NCBI GenBank assembly: GCA_020723405.1
Contig: DYIY01000013.1
Coordinates: forward strand, 43,831 to 107,830
Origin: Thiobacillus denitrificans
GTDB lineage: Bacteria; Pseudomonadota; Gammaproteobacteria; Burkholderiales; Thiobacillaceae
Length of the DNA stretch: 64,000 nucleotides
Direction of reading: 5' to 3'
A program made the position numbers and the translations under genes. The notes under the pieces are model-generated. The model saw nothing but the letters and a program-made list of their open reading frames with translations. It made no database searches and was not told where the DNA came from. Positions 33,037-42,153 of this stretch are shown one piece after another. Positions within the stretch are counted from its first letter, which is position 1, and every line of letters begins with the position of its first letter.

Positions 33037-33585
33037 ATGTTCCACCGCATTCTGGATCGCCTGGAGGAGTGGCTGATCCTTACCTTCATGGCGTCCGCCA
33101 CCCTGGTGACCTTCGTTTCCGTGGCCATGCGCTACGTGTTCGGCACCGGCTTCACCTGGGCCACGGAACTCACCATCTACCTGTTCATCTGGATGGCCAA
33201 GTTCGGCGCCGCCTACGGGGTGCGCACCGGCATCCACGTGGGGGTGGACTACGTGGTGAACAAGGTGGAGGGGGCGAAGAAGCGCCTGCTCATCATCACC
33301 GGCATCACTCTGGGCATCATCTTCACCGGCACCATCGCCTTCTTCGGAGGCCGCTGGGTGGTCTTCATCTACGGCACCGGGCAGATCTCGCCGGACCTGG
33401 AATGGCCCATGTGGATCATCTATCTGGCCATCCCCCTGGGCTCGGGGCTCATGTGCTACCGCTTCATCCAGTCCCTGGTGAAGTTCCTGCGCCAGGGCGA
33501 GGTGGTGTCCGCCGGCCCGGCCGCAGACCTGCGCGAAGGGGCCCTGGATGACGTGCAACCGGTCGCCCGGGAGAATGCCAAATGA
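33037..33585 (+). CDS. dctQ: TRAP transporter small permease (DctQ)
   Basis: A 182-aa membrane protein with four helices (about 12-35, 45-65, 85-110 and 125-150) and the DctQ motif FTWATELTIYLFIW. It couples DctP to the large subunit. A short charged C-terminal tail follows. Its stop overlaps the dctM start by four bases. Confidence 0.9.
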   Translation: MFHRILDRLEEWLILTFMASATLVTFVSVAMRYVFGTGFTWATELTIYLFIWMAKFGAAYGVRTGIHVGVDYVVNKVEGAKKRLLIITGITLGIIFTGTIAFFGGRWVVFIYGTGQISPDLEWPMWIIYLAIPLGSGLMCYRFIQSLVKFLRQGEVVSAGPAADLREGALDDVQPVARENAK

Positions 33586-34919
33586 CCGCCGCCATCATCA
33601 TGGGCATCCTCACCCTGATGCTCATCACCGGTACGCCCATTTCCATCGCCCTGGGCATGACGGTGCTGGTCTTCCTGCTGGGCTTTTCCAGCTTCGACTG
33701 GACCACGGTGAACATCATTTCCCAGCGCCTGTTCACCGGCCTGGAGAGCTTCTCCATCATGGCCGTACCCTTCTTCGTGCTGGCCGGGGCCTTCCTCACC
33801 GACGGGGGGGTGGCCAGGCGCATCATCAACTTTGCCGTGAACCTGGTGGGCTGGATGCCCGGCGGCCTGGCCATGGCCGCCGTGGTGGCCTGCGCCTTCT
33901 TCGCCACCCTGTCCGGTTCCTCCCCCGCCACGGTGATGGCCATCGGCTCCCTCATGCTGCCGGCCATGATCCAGCAGGGCTACCCCAAGGGCTTCTCCAC
34001 GGGGGTCATCGCCTGTTCCGGCAGCCTGGGCATCCTCATCCCGCCCTCCATCGTGCTGATCATCTACGCCGTGGCCACCTCGGAATCCGCCGGCAAGCTG
34101 TTCGTGGCCGGCATCGTCCCGGGCATGCTGCTGGCCCTGCTGCTGATGGGCGTCACCTTCCTCTACGCCAAGAAGCACAACTTCCCCACCGTGCCCCGGG
34201 CCAGCCTGAAGGAAGTGTGGAAGTCCTTCCTGGACGCCTTCTGGGGCCTCATGCTGGTGGTCATCGTCATGGGCGGTATCTACGGCGGCGTGTTCACCCC
34301 CACCGAAGCGGCGGCGGTGTCGGCGGTCTACGCCTTCCTCTGCGCCACGGTGATCTACCGCTCCCTGAAGCTGCGGGACGTGCCCAAGGTGCTGCTGCAC
34401 GGGGCCAACACCTCGGCCATGCTGCTGTACATCATCACCAACGCCATCTTGTTCAACTTCCTGCTCACTTCCGAACAGATTCCCCAGGCCCTGGCGGAAT
34501 GGGTCACCCACATGAACCTGGAACCCTGGCAGTTCCTGGTGATCGTCAACATCACCCTGCTGCTGGCCGGCCAGTTCATGGAGCCCAGTTCCATCATCCT
34601 GATCCTGGCCCCCCTGTTCCTGCCTATCGCCAAGGCCCTGGGCATCGACCCCATCCACCTGGGCATCATCATGACGGTGAACATGGAGATCGGCATGCTG
34701 ACGCCGCCGGTGGGCCTCAACCTCTACGTGGCCAGCCACCTGTCCCACATGGGTCTCACCGCCGTGTCCAAGGCGGCCCTGCCCTTCGTGGGCGTGATGA
34801 TCCTTTACCTGATGCTCATCACCTACGTGCCGGACATCTCGCTCTGGCTGGTGGACCTGCTCTACGACACCCCGGGCATTCCCGCCGGCGAGGGCGGGGG
34901 CGGAGCGGCCTTCGACTGA
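33582..34919 (+). CDS. dctM: TRAP transporter large permease (DctM)
   Basis: A 445-aa sodium-coupled transport subunit of the ion-transporter superfamily with about 12 helices. The family hallmarks are the ACAFFATLSGSSPATVMAIG segment (about 100-120) and, in the second half, TPPVGLNLYVAS (about 370-381), both forming hairpins around the substrate site. ATGA overlap with dctQ. With dctP and dctQ it forms a complete TRAP system; the substrate is probably a C4-dicarboxylate, but it could be another carboxylate. Confidence 0.94.
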   Translation: MTAAIIMGILTLMLITGTPISIALGMTVLVFLLGFSSFDWTTVNIISQRLFTGLESFSIMAVPFFVLAGAFLTDGGVARRIINFAVNLVGWMPGGLAMAAVVACAFFATLSGSSPATVMAIGSLMLPAMIQQGYPKGFSTGVIACSGSLGILIPPSIVLIIYAVATSESAGKLFVAGIVPGMLLALLLMGVTFLYAKKHNFPTVPRASLKEVWKSFLDAFWGLMLVVIVMGGIYGGVFTPTEAAAVSAVYAFLCATVIYRSLKLRDVPKVLLHGANTSAMLLYIITNAILFNFLLTSEQIPQALAEWVTHMNLEPWQFLVIVNITLLLAGQFMEPSSIILILAPLFLPIAKALGIDPIHLGIIMTVNMEIGMLTPPVGLNLYVASHLSHMGLTAVSKAALPFVGVMILYLMLITYVPDISLWLVDLLYDTPGIPAGEGGGGAAFD

Positions 34920-34929
34920 AGGTGTGGAA

Positions 34930-34956
34930 ACGTGGAAGCCGCTACGGTTTCCACGT
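34930..34956 (+). terminator. Hairpin after dctM
   Basis: ACGTGGAA (34930-34937) and TTCCACGT (34949-34956) enclose an 11-base loop in which CC and GG pair further. It lies 11 bases after the dctM stop. No T-run follows, so it may act as a 3'-end stabiliser or a weak terminator. Confidence 0.5.
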
Positions 34957-35006
34957 ATTCCGTGGGGGGAGGTCCGGGGGCATAGTGATGCCTCGGGTTT
35001 CCCGCC

Positions 35007-36563
35007 ATGATCCGTCGCTATATCCCTTTCCTTCTGCTGACTGTCTGCCTGGCTCTCGCCTGGGCAGGGGCCCACCGTGGCCTGGAGGAAAGTCTTTCCG
35101 TCGCGGCCGGCAGGGGGCTCAATACCATTGCGGATCTGGTGGCGGTTGATGTGCGGCGGTCAGCCATCGAGAATCCCGGGGCGAGGGGAGCGACCCTGAT
35201 CTCCATCAAATCCGACCACGATCCGGGTTGGGGAGACACCCTGGAACGGGTGGGGGCCGAAAATTTCCGGAGGATCTATTTCTTCGATATCCATGGGGCA
35301 GTGTTCCCGGAGCTGGGACCAGCCCGCCAAGGGGTGTCAGGGATCGTTTCCCTGGCACTGCAGGGCATCGACAACGCCGGCCTGCCGGCCCGGGGTATTA
35401 CGTTTCAACCCTATGCGGGGCAGGATGGCCAGCCGGTGGTGGGCGTATGGCGCTGGCTGCCGGAAGCGGCCATGGGCGTGGTGGTGGAGCGCCGCTATGC
35501 CACTTTCGCTCAGACCCTGGGTTGGCTGGACTCGGTCTTCGCCTTGCTGCTCGGCCTGGTGCTGCTGTCCGGTCTCGCTGGTCGGGCCGGCTGGCTGAAG
35601 GCAGTGCGGGACGGGCTGAGGCGACGCAGGGAGCGGTGGTGCGGCCCGTACCGGATTGAAAGGCTGCTGGGGGAAGGCGCCATGAGCCGCGTCTACCTGG
35701 GCCGTCACCAACGGCTTGGCCGGTGGGCTGCCGTGAAGGTGCAGAAGTTGCATATGCAAGGCGACGAGATCGTCCACCGTTTTCAGCGGGAGGCTCGCCT
35801 GGCGAGCCAGATCTCTCATCCCAACATCGTCAGCCTCTACGAACATGGCCTGGCACCAGGCGGCGGCTTCTACTACGCCATGGAGTACGTGCCTGGCATG
35901 ACCCTGACCCAATGGGTCGAGAACCACGGTCCCCTGCCGCCCGACCGGGCGGTGCGCCTGTTGCGTCAGGTGGCTGCGGCACTGGCGGCCATGCACGCGC
36001 ATTGCCTGCTGCACCGGGACATCAAGCCGGACAACATCATGGCCTACTCGGCCCACGGGGAGGCTGATCTGCTGAAACTGCTGGATTTCGGTTTGATCCG
36101 CCATTACGGGGAGGGGCTGTCCCGTGATCTGACCCGGAGCGTGCGGGTCTTGGGCACTCCCGCCTTCATGGCCCCGGAAAGACTGTTCGATCCCGGGCTG
36201 GTGGATCCCCGCTCGGATGTGTATGGAGTCGGTTGCGTGGGCTTCTATCTGCTGACCGGACGGCGTCCCTTCGATGCGGTGGCGGAACCGGACCTGGCTG
36301 CCCAGGTCCGTGCGGTGGAAGCGCCCCGGGTGGGCGATCTCAGCCCGGTGCCGGTGCCCGCAGCCCTGGAGCAGCTCATCGCCGAATGCCTGTCCAAGTC
36401 CAGGGAAGATCGACCTGCGGATGGCGGCGCTCTGTGCCTGCGGCTCGATGCAATCGCTGAGGAAGTGCCCTGGCAGGCTGCCGGGGCCCTTGCCTGGTGG
36501 CGGGAACGGGACAACAGACCCGGCCAGGTGCCCTATGCGGAAGGACTCCTGGCCACGGCCTGA
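35007..36563 (+). CDS. Membrane-anchored eukaryotic-type Ser/Thr protein kinase
   Basis: A 518-aa kinase with a sensor half unlike the usual C-terminal PASTA layout. Residues about 4-22 and 169-194 are membrane helices enclosing a ~145-residue periplasmic region with cache-like features. The cytoplasmic kinase domain starts at about 212: glycine loop LLGEGAMSRVYLG, VAIK-equivalent Lys in AAVKVQ, catalytic loop HRDIKPDN (about 335), DFG (about 360) and an APE-type MAPERLF, all intact. It should phosphorylate Ser/Thr on unknown targets in response to a periplasmic signal. It follows the TRAP operon by 87 bases; no phosphatase gene is adjacent. Confidence 0.88.
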   Translation: MIRRYIPFLLLTVCLALAWAGAHRGLEESLSVAAGRGLNTIADLVAVDVRRSAIENPGARGATLISIKSDHDPGWGDTLERVGAENFRRIYFFDIHGAVFPELGPARQGVSGIVSLALQGIDNAGLPARGITFQPYAGQDGQPVVGVWRWLPEAAMGVVVERRYATFAQTLGWLDSVFALLLGLVLLSGLAGRAGWLKAVRDGLRRRRERWCGPYRIERLLGEGAMSRVYLGRHQRLGRWAAVKVQKLHMQGDEIVHRFQREARLASQISHPNIVSLYEHGLAPGGGFYYAMEYVPGMTLTQWVENHGPLPPDRAVRLLRQVAAALAAMHAHCLLHRDIKPDNIMAYSAHGEADLLKLLDFGLIRHYGEGLSRDLTRSVRVLGTPAFMAPERLFDPGLVDPRSDVYGVGCVGFYLLTGRRPFDAVAEPDLAAQVRAVEAPRVGDLSPVPVPAALEQLIAECLSKSREDRPADGGALCLRLDAIAEEVPWQAAGALAWWRERDNRPGQVPYAEGLLATA

Positions 36564-36664
36564 GGGACGGGGCCGCGCCCCTGGGCATCAACCGCCGGCC
36601 GGTCAGGCTGGAGCCGACCGGGTTGGGGGCCGACCATGGGAAACACCCTCTGGCCGAAGGACTT

Positions 36665-37993
36665 CTACGCGGGGGGTGGGCGTTCGATTCGGGCGGCTTC
36701 CGCGTCGGCCTGATGGGCACTGGCCAGCACCTTGTCCACCCGGTTGCGGTCCATGTCCACCACTTCGAAGCGCCATTCCGCCCACTCGAAGTGGTCGGCC
36801 ACGGCGGGCATGCGCTCCAGCACGTGCATGATGAAGCCGCCCACGGTGTTGTAGGCGTTCTCCGCCTCGCCGGGCAGGTCCGCATCGATTTCCAGGATCG
36901 ACTTGAGGCGTTCCACCGTGGCGCCGCCGTCCACCAGCCAGGAGCCGTCCTCCCGCTGGACGAATTCCGGGTCCTCCGGGGTCTCGGTCAGGGGCAGGTC
37001 GCCGACGATGGCGGCGAGCACGTCGGTGAGGGTCACCAGGCCCTGGAGTTCGCCGTACTCGTCGACGATGAGGGCCAGGTGGGTGCGGGCCCGGCGGAAG
37101 TTCTCCATCAGTTGGGTGGTGGTGACGCTCTCCGGCACGTAGAGGGGCTGGCGCAGGTGTTGTTCAACCTGGAGGGGCTCGCCGGCCAGGGCAGGCTTGA
37201 GCAGATCGGCGCTGCGCAGGATGCCGACGATGTGCTCCGGGCCGCCCCGGCAGACCGCCACCCGCTCGAAGGGGCACTCGGCGAGCTGGCGGCGCACTTC
37301 GGCTTCCGGCTCATCCAGGTCGATGAACACCATGTCGCTGCGGTGGGTCATGATGGCGCCCACCCGCTGCTCGTCCAGACGCAGCACGTTGGAGACGATC
37401 TCCTGTTCGCTTTCGTGGAAGATGCCCGCCTCGGCCCCCTGTTCCATGAGCACGTTGATCTCGTCGTCGGTCACCGGCGGCTCGTCCCGGCGCCGGGCGC
37501 CGACGACCCGCAGGATCAGGTCCGAGGAGGCGGAGAGCAGCCAGACCACGGGCCGGGCGAAGGCGGACAAGGCGTTCATGGGCCGGGCCACCAGGGAGGC
37601 CACGGCCTCCGGGGCCAGCAGGCCCAGGCGCTTGGGCACCAGTTCGCCCACCACTACGGAGACGTAGGTGAGGGCCACCACCACCACGATCAGGGCGATG
37701 GTCCGGGCATAGGGGGCCAGGAGGGGGGCACCGCCCAGCCAGGCGGCCAGGGGATCGGCCAGGGCCGTCTCGCCGATGGCGCCGCTGAGGATGCCCACCG
37801 AGGTGATGCCCACCTGGATGGTGGAGAGAAAGATGGATGGTTCGTTGTGCAGGGCCAGGGCGGAATGGGCCCCGGGACTGCCGTCTTCGGCCAGGCGCTG
37901 GAGCCGGGCCTTGCGGGAGGAAACCACGGCGATCTCCGACATGGCGAAGACGCCATTGAGGAAGATCAACAACAACAACAACGCAATGTCCAT
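36665..37993 (-). CDS. CNNM/CorC-family protein with CBS domains (HlyC/TlyC-type)
   Basis: A 442-aa inner-membrane protein: CNNM transmembrane domain (about 1-190, with MSEIAVVSSRKARL and GELVPKRLGL), a CBS pair (about 205-330; IMTHRSDMVFID and LALIVDEYGELQGLVT), and the C-terminal CorC_HlyC domain (about 345-430; WLVDGGATVERL, NTVGGFIM). Related proteins handle Mg2+ or Co2+ efflux. The start codons include a (CAA)5 run on the plus strand, read as consecutive Leu codons. Last gene of the minus-strand ion-homeostasis block. Confidence 0.9.
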   Translation of the reverse strand: MDIALLLLLIFLNGVFAMSEIAVVSSRKARLQRLAEDGSPGAHSALALHNEPSIFLSTIQVGITSVGILSGAIGETALADPLAAWLGGAPLLAPYARTIALIVVVVALTYVSVVVGELVPKRLGLLAPEAVASLVARPMNALSAFARPVVWLLSASSDLILRVVGARRRDEPPVTDDEINVLMEQGAEAGIFHESEQEIVSNVLRLDEQRVGAIMTHRSDMVFIDLDEPEAEVRRQLAECPFERVAVCRGGPEHIVGILRSADLLKPALAGEPLQVEQHLRQPLYVPESVTTTQLMENFRRARTHLALIVDEYGELQGLVTLTDVLAAIVGDLPLTETPEDPEFVQREDGSWLVDGGATVERLKSILEIDADLPGEAENAYNTVGGFIMHVLERMPAVADHFEWAEWRFEVVDMDRNRVDKVLASAHQADAEAARIERPPPA

Positions 37994-38085
37994 CAGGAAG
38001 CCGCCCTACGCCTGATGCGTGCGGCCCGGGTGTGAAACAGCCGGAATCTTAGCATCGGCCCCTCCGGGGGAGGCCATCCGGCCCC

Positions 38086-39285
38086 TCAGGCGATGGCCAT
38101 GCGCCGATACATGGCCTTCATGATGAAGGGCGGCAGCAGGGTGGTGAGGGCGATGACGATGATCATGCCGGCATAGGTCTCATTGTTGAGGATGCCGCCG
38201 GCCCGGCCCAGTTCGGCGAAGATGAGGCCTACCTCGCCCCGGGGAATCATGGCCGTGCCGATGATCCAGCGCCGGGGCCAGGGTTCCGGGATCAGCAGGG
38301 CGCCGGCCAGTTTTCCCAGCACGGCGGCGGCCAGCAGGGACAGGCTGAGGATCCAGATGAAGCCGGAGCTCCAGTCCACTTCCCGCAGGTTGAGGGAGAG
38401 GCCCACCATGACGAAGAAGATGGGCGTGAACAGGTGGACGATGGGTTTCATCTGTTCCTCCACCCGGTGGGCGAAATCCGGGTCGGCGCGGAGGGCGGCG
38501 CCGAAGGGCAGGAAGAAGCGGCGGGACAGGGCCAGGCCGGCGGCGAAGCCCCCCAGCAGTTCCGGTGCACCCACGGCGTGGGCCAGCCAGGCGAAGAACA
38601 GCACCAGGCTCACCATGGCGGTGGGCACCAGGCCGGGCACCTCGCTGACCGTGTCGAAACGCTTGATGACCACCGACATGAGCTTGGCCACCGGGGCGGC
38701 CAGGACGAAGAACAGGCCCACGAAGAGCAGCACCTTGCCCACGTTCACCAGACTGATGCCCCCGCCCACGGAGAATTCGTAGAGCAGGGCCAGCAGGATC
38801 ACCCCCATGACGTCGTCGATGACCGCCGCTCCCAGGACGATGCGGCCCTCACTGCTGTCCTGGCGCTTCAGGTCGGTGAGCACCCGGACGGTGATGCCGA
38901 TGCTGGTGGCGGTGAGGGTACCGCCGATGAACAGGGCGGGCAGCAGGTCCAGGCCAATCAGGTAACGGGCGATGGCGAAGCCCAGGACGAAGGGCAGCAC
39001 GAAGCCCGCCGTGGCCACCGTCAGGGCCCGTCCGCCGCTGCGGGCCAGGGCCCGTACGTCGGTTTCCAGGCCCACTTCGAAGAGCAGCAGGATGATGCCG
39101 ATTTCAGCCAGCAGGCGCAGGGTCTCGCCGGGCTCCAGCCAGCCGAACAGGCTGGGGCCCAGCACCACCCCGGCCAGCAGTTCGCCGATGACCGATGGGG
39201 ATTTGAGACGGGTGGCCAGCTCGGCGAAGATCCGGGCGGCCAGCAGGATGAGGAGAAGCTGGAGCAGGTAGTCGGGGGCTTCCAT
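38086..39285 (-). CDS. Monovalent cation:proton antiporter (CPA2 family)
   Basis: A 399-aa membrane protein with about 12-13 helices that exchanges Na+ or K+ for protons. The motif AAVIDDVMGVI (about 150-160) carries the two adjacent aspartates of the electrogenic CPA2 exchangers such as NapA. There is no RCK/TrkA-N domain, unlike KefB/KefC. A late segment GTAMIPRGEVGLIFAELG is the conserved helix seen in this family. It is 24 bases downstream of the channel-like gene on the same strand and 92 bases upstream of the CorC-type gene, supporting one ion-balance transcript. Confidence 0.9.
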   Translation of the reverse strand: MEAPDYLLQLLLILLAARIFAELATRLKSPSVIGELLAGVVLGPSLFGWLEPGETLRLLAEIGIILLLFEVGLETDVRALARSGGRALTVATAGFVLPFVLGFAIARYLIGLDLLPALFIGGTLTATSIGITVRVLTDLKRQDSSEGRIVLGAAVIDDVMGVILLALLYEFSVGGGISLVNVGKVLLFVGLFFVLAAPVAKLMSVVIKRFDTVSEVPGLVPTAMVSLVLFFAWLAHAVGAPELLGGFAAGLALSRRFFLPFGAALRADPDFAHRVEEQMKPIVHLFTPIFFVMVGLSLNLREVDWSSGFIWILSLSLLAAAVLGKLAGALLIPEPWPRRWIIGTAMIPRGEVGLIFAELGRAGGILNNETYAGMIIVIALTTLLPPFIMKAMYRRMAIA

Positions 39286-39309
39286 ATCCGGTGTCGGGGT
39301 CGTGGGTGG

Positions 39310-39978
39310 TCAGATTTTATTCGACCAGTCCTGGATGCGCTGGGCAGCCCACTCCCGACCACCCAGGCCGAAGGCCAGGGCCAGGGCCAGTACGATGCCG
39401 CCGAAGGCGATGGAGAAGGCGGTGGTGAGCAGGGCGGTGCCGATGTCCAACTGTTCCAGGGCCAGGAAGAAGGCGAAGACCTGGACACCATACTCAGCTG
39501 CCGTGCTCATGCCCAGGGCGGCGGGGACCCGGGCCTGGTGCAGCCAGGCGAAGACGGTGCGGTTGACGCCCCGGGCCAGCAGGGTGCCGAACACCAGGAT
39601 CAGCACGGCCAGCACCACCTGGGGGAGGAACAGGACCAGCCGGTTGGCCAGTTGGGCCACGGAATCCAGCCCCAGGCTGTTGGCCGCCGAGACGGCCACC
39701 ACCAGCAGCACCAGCCAGTACAGGGTGCCGGCGATGATGCCGGCCAGGGAAACGTCCACGCCCCCCTGGCGGGCCAGGGCTTCCAGGCCGGAGCGTTCCG
39801 CCATCCTGCCGAAGTCCAGGGCTTCCAGGCCCCGGCGCACGCCGGCCCGCAGCACCCGGGCCAGCACCCAGCCGGCCAGCAGGAGGACCAGGGCGGCCAG
39901 CAGTTTGGGAGTAAAGGCGGCGATCTGGTTCCAGAAGACCTGTAAAGACGCGAGGAAGAGGTCGATTTGCGTATCCAT
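39310..39978 (-). CDS. Small-conductance channel-like membrane protein (TM-helix repeat)
   Basis: A 222-aa protein with about five helices, resembling the CmpX/TM_helix group related to mechanosensitive channels but without the MscS beta domain. Repeated segments (LLAALVLLLAGWVLARVLRAG, VVLAVLILVFGTLLARGVN) mark the TM-helix repeats; AFSIAFGGIVLALALAFGLGG is a Gly/Ala-packed pore-like helix. Start set at 39976-39978 (MDTQIDLFL). Flanked by marR and the CPA2 antiporter on the same strand. Role in envelope or osmotic stress is inferred. Confidence 0.75.
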   Translation of the reverse strand: MDTQIDLFLASLQVFWNQIAAFTPKLLAALVLLLAGWVLARVLRAGVRRGLEALDFGRMAERSGLEALARQGGVDVSLAGIIAGTLYWLVLLVVAVSAANSLGLDSVAQLANRLVLFLPQVVLAVLILVFGTLLARGVNRTVFAWLHQARVPAALGMSTAAEYGVQVFAFFLALEQLDIGTALLTTAFSIAFGGIVLALALAFGLGGREWAAQRIQDWSNKI

Positions 39979-40024
39979 GGGAATTCCTTGTCGTGCAGGG
40001 GCGGCGCCCCTTGGTGGCAAAAGA

Positions 40025-40573
40025 TCAGCGGGCAGCCCCAGGGCCGCCGGGACGGAGCAGTTCGGCCATGGGCTGGAAGGCGGCCCGCCCCTCCAGGAAG
40101 GGGAGGTGCTGGACCAGGCTGGCCAAAGCCTGGACCAGCAGGACCAGGTCGTGGTCGGTCATGTTGTTCATGGCCGACTTGAGCACGCCCTGGCCGAACT
40201 GGGGCGAGGCATCGGTGATGCGGGCGCCATCGAAACTGAGGAAATACACGCCGGGGCCCTCGCCTTCGCCTTGCAGTTTCAGCAGCCCTCTGGCCGACAG
40301 GCCATCCAGCAGGGGTTCCAGAGTCGAACGGGGCACGGCCAGGGTCTTGGCCAGATCCACCACCCGCAGTCCGGGTGTCTGGGCCAGTTCCCAGAGAATC
40401 CACAGATCCACGGCGCTGATGCCATGGCGCTTTTCCACCCATTCCGAGTGGCGGCGCACGGCATCCAGGGTGACGCGGAACATCTTGAGGGCGGCCAGGA
40501 TGTTCTCCTTGCGCCGGGCCCAGGCCACGTCCGTGTCCTGGGCGGTATCGAGGAAGGGTTTGTCTGCGTTCAT
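40025..40573 (-). CDS. MarR-family transcriptional regulator
   Basis: A 182-aa winged-helix regulator. The DNA-binding region covers about 60-110 (WILWELAQTPGLRVVDLAKTLAVPRSTLEPLLDGL then a wing with GPGVYFLSFDG). The N-terminal dimerisation helices start ENILAALKMFRV. It is the first gene of the marR-channel-antiporter-CorC run. The 17-bp motif 49 bases upstream matches the one ahead of otsA. Confidence 0.8.
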   Translation of the reverse strand: MNADKPFLDTAQDTDVAWARRKENILAALKMFRVTLDAVRRHSEWVEKRHGISAVDLWILWELAQTPGLRVVDLAKTLAVPRSTLEPLLDGLSARGLLKLQGEGEGPGVYFLSFDGARITDASPQFGQGVLKSAMNNMTDHDLVLLVQALASLVQHLPFLEGRAAFQPMAELLRPGGPGAAR

Positions 40574-40621
40574 GGGCTCCAGTCTTTCATGGCTTGGGGG
40601 TGCCGGACATTGGCCCGGCTA

Positions 40622-40638
40622 CGTACGGGGATCACGTA
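40622..40638. promoter_or_regulatory. Shared 17-bp motif, copy A (ahead of marR)
   Basis: CGTACGGGGATCACGTA agrees at 14 of 17 positions with copy B at 47073-47089 ahead of otsA. The motif has dyad character (TACG...CGTA half-sites), as for dimers of LuxR/FixJ-type regulators. The gap 40574-40646 holds nothing else I recognise. Confidence 0.5.
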
Positions 40639-40646
40639 CCTCAGCT

Positions 40647-41285
40647 TCACTTGTCCGGACGGCGGGCTGCCGTCCGGTCATCCTGGCCGGCCTCCACCCA
40701 CAGGCGCACCAGTTCCGGCACGTTGCGGGCCCGCATCTTCTCCATCATGCGGGCCTTGAAGACCTCTACGGTGCGGGGGCTGATACCCAGCTCGGCGGCC
40801 ATGACCCGGTTGGGCTTGCCGTCCAGCACGCCGTCCAGGACCTGGCGTTCCCGGACACTCAGTCGTTCCAGCCGGGTGTTGAGGTTTTCCACCCGGCTTT
40901 GCTGGGCATGTTGGCGGCGGTCCTGGGCCAGGGCTTCCTCGACGGCGTGGAGGAGGGACTCCTCGCTGTAGGGCTTGGTGAGGAAGTCCAGGGCGCCGTC
41001 GCGCAGGGCGGTACGGGCGTGATGCAGGTTGCCGTGGCCGGTGAGGAAGATGATGGGCAGGGTGCTGCCCCGTTCGGCCAGGGCCCGTTGCAGGGCCAGC
41101 CCGTCCATGCCGGTCATGCGCAGATCCAGCAGCAGGCAGCCCCGCCACTCCGGTTGCCAGGCGGCCAGACAGTCTTCGCCGCTGGCGAAGATCTGGGTCC
41201 GATAGCCGTTCAGGCTGAGGAACAGGGACAGGGAATCCCGGACCGGTTCATCGTCGTCGACGATGGTGATCAGCGGTTCAGTCAT
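40647..41285 (-). CDS. FixJ-type response regulator (orphan)
   Basis: A 212-aa two-domain regulator. The receiver has the acidic pocket (VDDDEPVRDS, residues 9-12), phospho-acceptor Asp in LLLDLRMTGMDG (about 54), Thr in FLTGHG and Lys in LTKPYSEES. The C-terminal LuxR-type helix-turn-helix contains LSVRERQVLDGVLDG and GISPRTVEVFKARMMEKM. No histidine kinase is adjacent. It overlaps the mscS gene by eight bases, so it belongs to the ots operon and may be its activator. Confidence 0.92.
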   Translation of the reverse strand: MTEPLITIVDDDEPVRDSLSLFLSLNGYRTQIFASGEDCLAAWQPEWRGCLLLDLRMTGMDGLALQRALAERGSTLPIIFLTGHGNLHHARTALRDGALDFLTKPYSEESLLHAVEEALAQDRRQHAQQSRVENLNTRLERLSVRERQVLDGVLDGKPNRVMAAELGISPRTVEVFKARMMEKMRARNVPELVRLWVEAGQDDRTAARRPDK

Positions 41286-42153
41286 GGTCGGATGGTGCCA
41301 GGGGGGGGATTCCCGGCGGCAGGATGAGTTTGCGGTGGGGGAAGGGAATCTCGATGCCGGCGGCGTCGAAGGCCACCTTGAATCGCTTCAGGGTCTCCCG
41401 GCGCACCGTCCACTGTTCCAGGGGGCGGACCTTGAAGCGGCAGCGGATGACGATGGCGGAATCGGCCCATTGTTCCACGCCGGCGATTTCCAGGTCGTCC
41501 AGGATGCGCCCGGCGAAATCCGGATCCGAGCGCAAGGCCTTGCCCACCTGGACCATGACCTGGAAGACCCGGTCCACGTCCTCGCCGTAGCCCACCCCGG
41601 CGTCGATGACCGCATAGGCGTGGTTGAGGCTCATGTTGGAGATCACGGTGATTTCGCCGTTGGGGATGAAATGGACCACGCCGCCGTAGTCGCGCAGGCG
41701 CAGGTAGTGCAGGGTGAGTTCTTCCACCACCCCGGCCTTGCCGGCGGCTTCCACCACATCGCCGATGCGCACCTGGTTTTCCAGGAGCAGGAACAGGCCG
41801 CGGAAATAGTCCCTCACCAGGCTCTGGGCCCCGAAGCCCACGGCCAGGCCCACCACCCCGGCCGCCCCCAGGATGGGGGCCAGGGAAATGCCGATCTCGC
41901 TGAGCACCAGCATGCCGGCCACCAGGGACACCACCACCGTGAGGACGTAGCGGATGGCCCGGGACAGGGTGCGCACCCGGCGGCCGTCTTCCGGATCGTC
42001 CTGGCGGGCCGCGATGGCTTCGCGCAGATGGGGAATGCCCCGCTGGACCAGCAGCAGGGCGATGCCGGCCAGGGTGAGGATCACGCCGATGCGGACCAGA
42101 CGGGGCACCAGGTCGGGCAGGGTGACGAGGATTTCCGGCATGGCGACGTCCAT
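41278..42153 (-). CDS. Mechanosensitive channel of small conductance (MscS family)
   Basis: A 291-aa MscS homologue, close in size to E. coli MscS (286 aa). Helices at about 10-32, 62-85 and the pore helix at about 92-118 (LGAAGVVGLAVGFGAQSLVRDYFRGL), rich in Gly/Ala as in MscS TM3; then the beta domain (RIGDVVEAAGKAGVVEELTLHYLRLRD segment) and the C-terminal alpha/beta domain. It opens on hypo-osmotic shock to release solutes. Start overlaps the GH15 stop, and stop overlaps the FixJ start. A longer open frame through the GH15 gene is not the real start. Confidence 0.93.
   Translation of the reverse strand: MDVAMPEILVTLPDLVPRLVRIGVILTLAGIALLLVQRGIPHLREAIAARQDDPEDGRRVRTLSRAIRYVLTVVVSLVAGMLVLSEIGISLAPILGAAGVVGLAVGFGAQSLVRDYFRGLFLLLENQVRIGDVVEAAGKAGVVEELTLHYLRLRDYGGVVHFIPNGEITVISNMSLNHAYAVIDAGVGYGEDVDRVFQVMVQVGKALRSDPDFAGRILDDLEIAGVEQWADSAIVIRCRFKVRPLEQWTVRRETLKRFKVAFDAAGIEIPFPHRKLILPPGIPPLAPSDHD

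Noticed and set aside
37966..37983. (CAA)5 run
   Set aside because: It encodes the Leu-rich first helix of the CorC-type protein; slippage here is possible but there is no sign of a frameshift or phase variation.
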